Below, one piece after another: positions 24,890 through 34,839 of a DNA stretch of 64,000 bases (its first letter is position 1; the number at the start of each line of letters is the position of its first letter). This DNA comes from Amaranthus tricolor (taxonomy: Eukaryota > Streptophyta > Magnoliopsida > Caryophyllales > Amaranthaceae): contig NC_080060.1 in the NCBI RefSeq assembly GCF_026212465.1, forward strand, positions 14,638,992-14,702,991. Direction: 5' to 3'. The translations under genes were made by a program, and so were the position numbers. The notes beneath the pieces are model-generated. The model did no database searches. It saw only the letters and a list, made by a program, of their open reading frames with translations, and was not told the origin of the DNA.

Positions 24890-25210
24890 GGCCAAATAGA
24901 GGATCCATTTGGGCGAATGGATCTTGAGAATAACATGACCAACATGAGAAGTCTCTGGAATAGGTGAATGGGAGACCATCCGGGCGAACGGGTTGGTCAT
25001 TCGGGCGAATAGGTTGTTTAGATGCTCAGGTGAAAAAAAATCTCTAGAAATGGCGAATGGGACACCATTCGGTCAAATGGTACTGGTATTCGGGCAAATA
25101 GTTTTTCAGATCCTTGGGTGAAATTATTGAGATTCGACAGAATATGGCCCCCCATTCGGGGAAAATGGAGCCCATTCGGGCGAATGGTGGTGGTATTCAG
25201 GCGAATGAAC
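24890..25210 (+). repeat. Internal array of ATTCG/CGAAT palindromes
   Basis: Between integrase and the post-pol frame, about ten half-sites or full palindromes of the type (C)ATTCGGGCGAAT(GG) occur within 320 bp, for example near 25000, 25060 and 25170. The same motif marks the family X LTRs. The stretch overlaps no convincing coding sequence. Confidence 0.7.
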
Positions 25211-25426
25211 TGATTTTCTATAAATACGACCTTCTCTTTCGGATTTTTCACCTCAAAACCTCACTACTACCTCATTCACTCCCATTATCCCTCAAACCCA
25301 AACTCCCAAATATCTCTTACTCCACCAACCCAACACCTCAAACCACAGACTCAAACCCCCTACTAACCACTCAAACAACCCTCTTACCTCACCACACCGT
25401 CATCCATATACCACTCGTACAAAACC

Positions 25427-26685
25427 ATGGGACCCCGGAGAAGTTTGAGGCTACCATTCAAGAGGTCCAAGGTGAAGGGTCCTCCTCGGGGGCCGCTAAA
25501 GAAGAAGAAGAACAAGCCGCACCACCACCACCTGAACGTCCACCACGTTTACGGGGCCACGAACTTTGGTTCGACGAGGAGTACAAGACTGTGGTTTTTG
25601 CATCTCTAGAGCAATTTGAGTGTTTTCAACGCTTGAAGGTACGTCAAATCAATTTTAACCGGTACTTGGATTCTTCCATTTTGCAGCATATGGGTATTTA
25701 TGATGACTTTGTGGTACTCTTGTGGGCTTGTGGCTTAAGGAACTGGATAACCATGTGGCATCCAACCCACAAGCTTTTAACTTACGAATTCCTCAATTCT
25801 AAGCCCTTGTCAGCGTGAGGATCGATTGTATTTATCCTTCCGCCTGAGAAATGTCACTGGTTTTATTGATTATGCTACCTTCTGCAATATTTTTGGCTTT
25901 TATCAGGAACTTATTTCGGAAAATAAACCAGACAACATGCGTGTTTCCGAGTTATGGCCCAAAATTGTTCGCCGGCTTGTTTTTCCGAATAGGAACATAT
26001 ATGCTTCTGATGTGCAGCACCCTGTCTTCCGTATGTTTTTTAAGTTTGCCCATGATACGTTGTTCCCTTCCCCTAGCCTTTACTTAGTGAGATACCAAGA
26101 GGTACACATCTTACACTAGTTCTTAGCACCGAACGCCGACTCGGCAATTAGTATTCCAATAACCTTATGGAAGTTTCTTAACCACACAGCCACCCTCGAT
26201 GTAAAAACCGAATTATGTATAGGAGGGCACGTGTACCGCATCGCGAAGTACCTTGAAGCGGCTAACCCTATTGCATTTAGCCAATATTTTGCAGCTCAGT
26301 TCACCCTCCACGAGCAATGGCTCATGCGAGCGGGGTTCATTTACACCAATCCCTTGCGATGGCGGTACCTCAGAGACCGCACGATTTCCCTCCTCTCTAA
26401 GCAATTGCCTCCCCGCCTCCAATATGATGATTCGTATCTTATAGACGGCGATGTGCTGCAATACGCAGCTGACCCTACCCTACGACCCCCTCTATGTCCT
26501 CACACACTCTCCATTTCCGATCGCCTCGCGAAAGCGCCCGGGCCTCCACATCTGCGGCCCCGAATGATGAGGACTCTGAGGAGGTGTCCGAGATTGTCTC
26601 TACCCTTGGGTGTATCGAGTCTAGACTAGACCAGGTTATCACCACCCAAGGCCACTACACTTACCGACTTGATGACCTTGAGTAG
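25427..26685 (+). pseudogene. Athila post-pol (env-position) frame, broken
   Basis: Athila elements carry a third gene after pol, often called env-like and related to the putative plant transposon protein family. Here a proline/glutamate-rich N-terminus leads to RGHELWFDEEYKTVVF. One frameshift follows near 25815. The next part (FRLRNVTGFIDYATFCNIFGF, then FPNRNIYASDVQHPVFRMFF) runs to a stop near 26117 and continues with CIGGHVYRIAKYL to about 26520. A second frame then gives a coiled-coil-like tail ending near 26685. I see no signal peptide or clear membrane segment, so an envelope role is not supported by this copy. Confidence 0.72.
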
Positions 26686-26689
26686 AACT

Positions 26690-27880
26690 TCGAAAGGGCA
26701 GGATACCCGTGGTATGATTTCGCCTACCGCTCTCACATAGTCAGCGACAGCATGGACACTATGTCGTGGTATCCCCCTATGACAATTACTATGATATATC
26801 TTTAAGTCATGGCTTCGATAGGCATCGGGTGAGTAGACGTCGGTTCAACAACTTCACCCCCTTGCCCTTCGCACGGCTGTTTGGGGTGACTATAGGATGG
26901 ATGTCGAAGAGGAGGAAAAGGAAGATGCCGAGCATGTAGACCCTAGGGATGGGGTTCCATCGGCGATGAGTAGTGTTTCCATTTTTAGGCCTCCTTTAGC
27001 ACCAATGGAGGTTTTGGTGTGTGTTGCATTGTGTTGTGGGCTTATTGGTTATTATAGTGGTTGTTGGTTGTTATGACTCTATTTGTTCACATTTTGCTCG
27101 TTTTGTCTCTCCCTTTTCCTTCTATGCTTTACATTGTGATTATCATATACATATATACATTCATTGAGTGAGGAAACCCTCTTTTTGTTCCATAAAGAGA
27201 CTTACATATATACATTCATTGAAAATTTTTGATAGTGTTGTACGATAGAGGTCATTTGTGCTTTATTTGAGGTTTTTAGGTTAATATCATTGCTTGATGT
27301 TTTGAGATGTTTTTGGAGTCTATTGTCATGGGTTACTTGCTATCCTCTAATTTAGCACCACATTTCCAAATGTATCCCGCCTTTACCCAAGCCTACATTA
27401 CAACCCTTCACAAGCCTGTTCGACTTGGTCCGATTAGTGTGTTCTATGCTGGAGAGTACATATGATACAATCCCCAAGATTTTCCCCTATTAGTTGTTTG
27501 ATTCCCGACTCATCTTTAGTCGGATGATTATGAGCAAAACACGAACCGTAATCAAACACATGAGCATCATTAGATATTTCTCACATTTTTTTAGAAATAA
27601 CCCAGGGAGTGTAGATTTGTAACCTCATTAGGTAGTGGGTGGCATGGCCTGCATTAGAACTTGCTTAGTGATCCCGAGTTTGTGGAAGATGTCATTCTCC
27701 TTGGTATAATGATCTTCGGGCCAATTTTACTTGCACACCCATGGCTAGGGAAGAGTTTGTGTGTACACAGCTTGCGTTGTTTAGTTTTCGCTCACCTTAT
27801 CACTTTTGTTTTGGGTTTGTTTTGTCTCGAATTTCAGGTTGTTGTGGTATCTGGTTTGCTAGGGCTAGCAAAAGTCTAGC
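26690..27880. other. Athila 3' non-coding region
   Basis: No gene is visible. A short direct repeat (ACATATATACATTCATTGA, at about 27146 and 27206) and scattered T-rich stretches are present. The region leads to the purine tract. Confidence 0.55.
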
Positions 27881-27891
27881 TTGGGGGAAGT
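27881..27891 (+). promoter_or_regulatory. Polypurine tract of the Athila element
   Basis: TTGGGGGAAGT sits directly before the 3' LTR start TGATGTGCTCG. Confidence 0.85.
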
Positions 27892-28588
27892 TGATGTGCT
27901 CGTTTTATAGGACATTTACATCCTTATTTTTTGTGTCAAGTCTTGTTGTTTTGTATCGATTTCATATAATCTACGCATGCTTTCACCTTGATCTTGCCTT
28001 CGAGTGTTTTGAGATTATTTTAGGTGATTTTTGGAGATTTCAAGGTTGAACGGCGTGAGTTCGAGGCTTAGACACCTATATCTCAAAGCTTTAACATGCA
28101 AATAAAGTCTATCTAGCAGTTCCGGTGAATTTCGTAGGCTTCTAGAAGCTGCTACAGCCCACAAACAGGAGAAACAAAGGTCATTGAACCGAATACCATG
28201 TCCATTCGAGCGAATGGTAATCAAGCACTCAATGTTGAACATGGCCAATGTCCCTAGAAGTAGCGAATGAAGAAAATTCAGGCGAATGGCCCCCTTCATT
28301 CAAGCGAATGGCCCCCAAAACCCCACTTACTCCAGAATCCTCTAATTATGTGGAATGGAAAAGGGTTCGGGCGAATGGACTACTACATTAGGGCAAATGT
28401 ATCTATTTCTGTGTGTAGTTTTCTTTTTGATTAAATACTGAAGGCTAATTACGGGATTTCGAGGAACCTTGGTTTTAGAGAGTATATATACCCAATTTCT
28501 GTAGAAATCCCTAGACACTATTCTATTAACCCAAAAACATTTATAGAGTAGATTTTCTCTTGCCTTAAGCTTTATTTAGTTCATCAAA
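27892..28588 (+). repeat. 3' LTR of the Athila element, part 1
   Basis: First 697 bp of the 3' LTR up to the CACTA insertion. It contains several ATTCG palindromes (28186-28395) and a TATATATA box at about 28483. The other parts are 39650-39945 and 41394-42004, giving about 1.6 kb in all, equal to the LTR at 8758-10357. Confidence 0.9.
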
Positions 28589-28900
28589 CACTAGTGGAAA
28601 AAACCTCATTTGCTGCGGTTTTTTGGCCATTATTTGCTGCGGTTTTGGTCCCAAGCAATAGTGATAGCAGCAAATAGCCTATTTCAAATGCTGCGGTTAA
28701 AAACCGCAGCAAAAAAGGGTATTATTTGCTGCGGTCAGTCCCCAAAACCGCAGCAAATAAGTGGTATTATTTGCTGCGGTCAGTCCCCAAAACCGCAGCA
28801 AATAAGTGGTAATATTTGTTGCGGTCAGCACCAATAACCGCAGCAAATAATGGCACTTATTTGCTGCGGTTTTGGGTGCTGACCGCAGAAAATAGATATT
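28589..28900. repeat. Left TIR and subterminal repeats of the CACTA element
   Basis: After the terminal CACTAGTGGAAAAAA come about ten copies of ATTTGCTGCGGTT-like units in both orientations, several forming perfect inverted pairs around short spacers (for example 28725-28760). In En/Spm such subterminal units bind the TnpA-type protein; that role is inferred here. Confidence 0.88.
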
Positions 28901-29048
28901 TTTTTTTGTTTTTTCATTTTATTCTAATAATAATCTAATAATAATGTAAAATAACAATGATTAATCCAACAATAATCCAATAATAATCACCAATAATCTC
29001 TTTGTAATAATCAACTCTCGCTCGTATATATAATATAATATTATGTAC

Positions 29049-29187
<139 letters not shown>

Positions 29188-29508
29188 CAAGATATTAGCA
29201 AGATACGCGGCGATCTTGTCTTTTAATTCGCGCATCTCTTCACTTCTCAAAGGGCGTGTTTCCCTCGGAATGTCGTTTAAAACCTATATATAATATAAAA
29301 ATAAAAGATTAATATAGAAACATTAGATTTTATCAATAATATAATTAATTAAGAACGTAACAAATACTTACGGCATCTATATTTTCGACTCCAAAGTCCT
29401 TCACGGATTTTATAATATCGTCCATATACTTCAGCGCGTAGTAGCCGCAGTCAACGGAAGAAGAAGGTTGTTGAAAGCACTAAGAGAAAATAGATGTTAG
29501 TGTCTAAA

Positions 29509-31591
29509 ACGGTTAAAAACGCATAAAATCGCAACTTAACACGTAAATTCTAGAATATGACTATTATTTTCAATTCTAAAACCTTCTACACAATAATATA
29601 TACCAAATAGTGTTGTGTGCCAAATTTCGTGCAAAACAAACCAAGTTTGAGCTACTTTACGCGCGAAATTGATAAAAACGCTTAAAAACCCTTAAAATCG
29701 CAACTTAACACCTAATTTCTAGGATATGACTATTATTTTCAATTCTAACCATTTCAACACAATAATATATGCTAAATAGTGTTGTGTGCCATGTTTCGTG
29801 CATAACAAACCAAATTTGAGCTACTTTACGCGCGAAATTGACAAAAACGCTTAAAAACCCTTAAAATCGCAACTTAACACCTAATTTCTAGCATATGACT
29901 ATTATTTTCAATTCTAACCATTTCAACACAATAATATATGCCAAATAGTGTTGTGTGCCAATTTTCGTGCGAAACAAACCAAGTTTGAGCTACTTTACGC
30001 ACGAAATTGACAAAAACGCTTAAAAACCCTTAAAATCGCAACTTAACACCTAATTTCTAGGATATGACTATTATTTTCAATTCTAACAATTTCAACACAA
30101 TAATATATGCTAAATAGTGTTGTGTGTCATGTTTCGTGCAACACAAACCAAATTTAAGCTACTTTACGCGCGAAATTGACAAAAACGCTTAAAAACCCTT
30201 AAAATCGCAACTTAACACCTAATTTCTAGCATAGGACTATTATTTTCAATTCTAACCATTTCAACACAATAATATATGCCAAATAGTGTTGTGTGCCAAG
30301 TTTCGTGCACAACAAACCATGTTTGACCTACTTTACGCGCGAAATTGACACAGCAGCAAACTAGTGACCAGACCACCTTGCACGACACGTGGAGACCAAA
30401 CCTATGCATCCAGGACCTAGGCTAAAGTGGCAATGGAATCCTGGTACTTGGATCTAGCTATCAATGTCCTAAAACCATTTTAACAATCCCCGTGGACTCC
30501 TAGAAGCTGAGCTGAAGGAGGGCTGCTCGACAGTTTGCTAGATCAGAATTGTTTATGTGTTTGTGGTTGTTTCGTGTTCTTTTCATGATCATTTGTAGTT
30601 TTTGTCTGTGTCATTGATCAAAGCTTGTGCACAACATTAATCCTTGCATAACCAAGGCCTTAAGCAACCCCGGTTTCGCATCAAAACAACGTTTGAGCTA
30701 CTTTACGCGCGAAATTGACAAAAGCGCTTAAAAACCTTTAAAATCGCAACTTAACTTTCTATTTCTAGCATATGACTATTATTTTCAATTCTAACCATTT
30801 CAACACAATAATATATGCAAAATAGTGTTGTGTGCCAAGTTTCGTGCATAACAAACCATGTTTGACCTACTTTACGCGCGAAATTGACAAAAACACTTAA
30901 AAACCCTTAAAATCGCAACTTAACACCTAATTTCTAGCATATGACTATTATTTTCAATTCTAACCATTTCAACACAATAATATATGCCAAATAGTGTTGT
31001 GTGCCAAGTTTCGTGCAAAACAAACCAAGTTTGAGCTACTTTACGCGCAAAATTGACAAAAACACTTAAAAATCCTTAAAATCGCAACTTAACACCTAAT
31101 TTCTACCATATGACTATTATTTTCAATTCTAACAATTTCAACACAATAATATATGCCAAATAGTTTTGTGTGCCAAGTTTCGTGCATAACAAACCAAATT
31201 TGACATACTTTACGCGCGAAATTGACAAAAACGCTTAAAAACCCTTAAAATCGCAACTTAACTTCTAATTTCTAGCATATGACTATTATTTTCAATTCTA
31301 ACCATTTCAACACAATAATATATGCCAAATAGTGTTGTGTGCCAAGTTTCGTGCATAACAAACCAAATTTGACCTATTTTACGCGCGAAATTGACAAAAA
31401 CGCTTAAAAACCCTTAAAATCGCAACTTAACTTCTAATTTCTAGTATATGACTATTATTTTCAATTCTAACCATTTCAACACAATAATATATGCCAAATA
31501 GTGTTGTGAGCCAAGTTTCGTGCATAACAAACCAAGTTTGACCTACTTTACGCGCGAAATTGACAAAAACGCTTAAAAACGCATAAAATCG
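29509..31591. repeat. 169-bp tandem array filling a Ulp1 intron
   Basis: The string GCGAAATT (or a one-base variant) recurs at 29663, 29832, 30001, 30170 and 30339, then at 30709, 30878, 31047, 31216, 31385 and 31554. Every step is exactly 169 bp except one step of 370 bp. Units share ACGCTTAAAAACCC, CTAATTTCTAGCATATGAC and CAACACAATAATATATGC. Both outermost units carry the variant AAAAACGCATAAAATCG. The array begins about 30 bp inside the intron acceptor (29480) and ends about 11 bp before the donor (31602), so the intron between the Asp exon and the Cys exon is essentially only this array. Units are AT-rich and have no protein-coding potential. Confidence 0.95.
30351..30691. other. Non-repeat island inside the 169-bp array
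   Basis: About 340 bp with higher GC content replaces the regular units between 30339 and 30709. It starts after AATTGACA and rejoins the array at GTTTGAGCTAC. No TIR, target duplication or protein similarity was recognised. It could be a captured fragment or a relic insertion. Confidence 0.7.
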
Positions 31592-34500
31592 AATTTATGT
31601 ACCTTTATTGCTGTCCATTTTGGAAATGTGGTTCTGGATGTAGATCCCATTTGTCCATGCACTCTTTTCATTGTGGTGAAACGCATGGGAAAAGTAATAC
31701 TATTTATATATATATATATAACACTTAATTAAATCAAATTGGTAAAATAATTAATATTACGTACGCATTCAACAACGCTTTGAATTTTGTGTTGCGAGGT
31801 GGGCTTTGAGGTGTTTGTAATGAGTCAAAGACGTGCACAGTGTTCATTAAAGGACATATGACCAAAAGTATCCAATGCAATCTACAAACACAAATTTAAA
31901 ATCAACAAATTAGAGATTAGGTGACTTTAAAAATCAAAAGATAAGTTTAATTTCAAAAATAAAACTTACTCTTCCACATATGGAGCCAGAATGAATGTGT
32001 GTTTAGATGCAAGGGAATTAGTCAAAGCAGTCTCAATGTATGCTCTAACGTCATCTGGATCATTTCTACATTTACTACCCGAAATCGACTCCGGACAAAA
32101 CCATCCAATTTTTATTGGAGGTTCGCAAGAATTTAGCTCCTCGTAAGCCGCACTAAACTCACAAATAAGAAAATTTTGTTAGTAATTCGGTTATTAGAAC
32201 AATTAAACAACAATGCCTAACTTGTAAGATTATGAACATCACCTCATGTAGACATGGAAAAGAGCTACATTCAGCATCTCTCCTCTCAATAATTGCCCGA
32301 TGTCACTAGAACCAATAATTACAAACGGGCTCTCTAAAAAGCAGTATTGCTCCTTCAGAAGGTTCCAAATGATTGGGTCCTCCTCACTTATGCGAGATGC
32401 ACAATAATGCAGCCATTTGCAATCTTGAGAGAGATCTTTTAGCTCCTCATCAGTCAAAATTGGAGTGCTTGGCATCGACTTTGACCCAGTCGACACCTTT
32501 GCTGAGGAATCGACCTCTCTCCAAGATCCCTTTGGACTCTTTTGCAATTTCAATTTATAAAATTAAATTAGTGTGAGCATGCAATTAAAAAAATAAAAAC
32601 AAATAAGCTACAAATGATTCTTACCATGTTAGTGAATCGGACCCAAGCATATGGCCATGTGACGAAACTACCTAAGGCGTCTGATAGTTTCTCAAGGCTC
32701 CATGCTGGCATTGGAATTGGGAGTGAGAAATCTTCAAACCCCTTTACAATAGTCTCCACGGCCACACTGATGTGGCCACTTGTAACAGGCATTGAATGCA
32801 CTGTTTGACCCTCTTTATTTGGCTGGGCCACACCATATGCAACCTCAGTTAAGTCGCCATCACTAGCAACACCTAACTGAGGCAACAAAAGAAATGAAGG
32901 AGTCGCCTCCTGAAAATTGTGTCGTTTAGTATAATAAGCATCATAATAAAATATTAATTACGCGTTGCAATTTAAATTAATAAGTGCTTATATATTTAAA
33001 AACTATGTACCTGTAGCACTGGCTCCGGAGTTGGCTCCGGATTTTGAGCAACGGGGGTAATGAGCTGGGGTGCTACGGGGGTAATGGGCTCGGGTGTTGG
33101 CTCGACCAAAGCGTTAGGATCCCCATGTTGACTTTTCTGATCCTCGACAATCAGGTTTGCCAAGTCCACTATGGGTGCTCCCATCTTCTGCAACACAGCG
33201 GCCAGCTTGGCGAGAACGTCCTTCGTAATCTCCGCTCGGAGGGTTGCTGCTTCTTCCCGCAGTGCCGTTCGGGATTGAGTAGCAACACACTCTTTGCCGA
33301 ATGCCTTCTGTAACCCCACGCGGACGCCTCCTTTTCCGACTACCCGCCCACTGTGGTCTTTCCCTAAGACCATATGCAATGCGTCAACGTTGCTTATTGG
33401 GGTGAATTCCCCCGTAGCTTCTTTTTCCTTCCAACCCATCTGTTCAAATAAAAAGTGACATATATAGCAATTAGTATAAGTACATCAAAGCCAAAGAATA
33501 CAAAACAAATGCAGAATATACTTAATAATTTCAAAACTCACCACAGCATCAGCAACCATCTTCGTTCCCGGATCATTAATGGTAAATTTACCACTTGCAT
33601 CTCGGGAATGAAGCCCGCAATACCAATCACGCACCCGATCTCCAGCAAGAGTATTCACGGATGCGGAGGTAGTCGTAGATGAGGGCGTGGATGAACTTTG
33701 ATTGGGGTATAAACCCGCATCCACCCACTCTTTTCGGACCTCATCGTACGTTTTCTGGCCTAAGCGATGGTAAAACTTTCTTTTGCTTGCAGAATCAGAA
33801 GCTTTACCACGTTTTTCCTAATTAATCAATAGAAATCGAATGTCATGTATTAGTTTAATGACTGAATCAAAAGAAGTAAATTCAAATTGGTAAACTATAA
33901 TATAATATGAAATACTTACAACTTCTATGGGAGTTGTTCTTTTGGCAACAAAGGCCTCCCAATCCCTCTTCGATATGTGACCCCATATTTCGTAGGGCAT
34001 CTTCGAAGGTGCTTGCTCTCCACCTTCGTTTCCCCTTTTGACCTTTTTGGTAGTACGGGCACGACTCTTCGTAATATAGCCAGTTACTAGCTTGGATTTG
34101 AAATCTCTGAATCTTTCAACAACAGCTGAAAGAAACACATTCTTCTTGTCCTCATCGCTCTCGATGTGGAAAAGATTCTACAAAAAAAATTTATATTTAT
34201 TACTATCAATCAAATTAATTTTAAAATGAAAATAAATGAGTAAAAATAGTAAAGTTGCTCACCACAGTATCATTCCATAGAGAGTTCTTCAAACCCTCTG
34301 GAACCTCGTTCCATGCGTGCAATATGGAAAGCTTGCGGATACATAGACCCACTTGTTTTCCATATTGCCTACGCCATTTTCCGCAGGGTTGACCCAATGC
34401 ATTGTATTCCAAATGCATGGGTTCTGTGACTTTTAGGTTTTTTGTAGGACCTCGCCCTTTTCTTTTCTTACTGGTAGTGGTGAGAGAATCCATTGGTGGG

Positions 34501-34717
34501 GCGTCTTCAGTTTCAAAATCATTGTCAATCGGTGGAGCGTCTTCAGCCATACGCTCGAATCTCACAATTTGGTCTTCTTCGCTGTCATAACTACGATGCT
34601 CATTATCCGAGGTCTCAACCTCGGGGACAATTTCGTCTATGAATAGATGCATTGTATATCAGTACCTGAAAGAGTATGAATAGAAATATATTAGAACATA
34701 AGCTAAGTAATATTAAG

Positions 34718-34803
34718 AATATGACAAACAATTCTAATACGTTCAACACAATAATATATAACAAATAGTGTTATGTGCAATGTTTCATGCAAAACAAACC
34801 AAG
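34718..34803. repeat. Single stray copy of the array unit
   Basis: The bases read ATATGAC, then CAATTCTAA, TTCAACACAATAATATATA, CAAATAGTGTTATGTGC and GCAAAACAAACCAAG, matching about half of the 169-bp unit in the same order and strand. It lies in the intron between the last visible transposase exon and the first exon of the second gene. Confidence 0.85.
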
Positions 34804-34839
34804 TGCCAAAAAAACTTTAAATAGCTTTAAATTCATACC

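Noticed and set aside
25114..25426. Extension of the Athila post-pol frame upstream to 25114
   Set aside because: The added codons come from the palindrome array and a proline/threonine stretch; no family similarity before about 25430.
29509..31591. CRISPR-like or centromeric satellite reading of the 169-bp repeats
   Set aside because: There are no distinct spacers, the units are contiguous, and the array sits inside a transposon intron in plant DNA; too short to call a centromere array.
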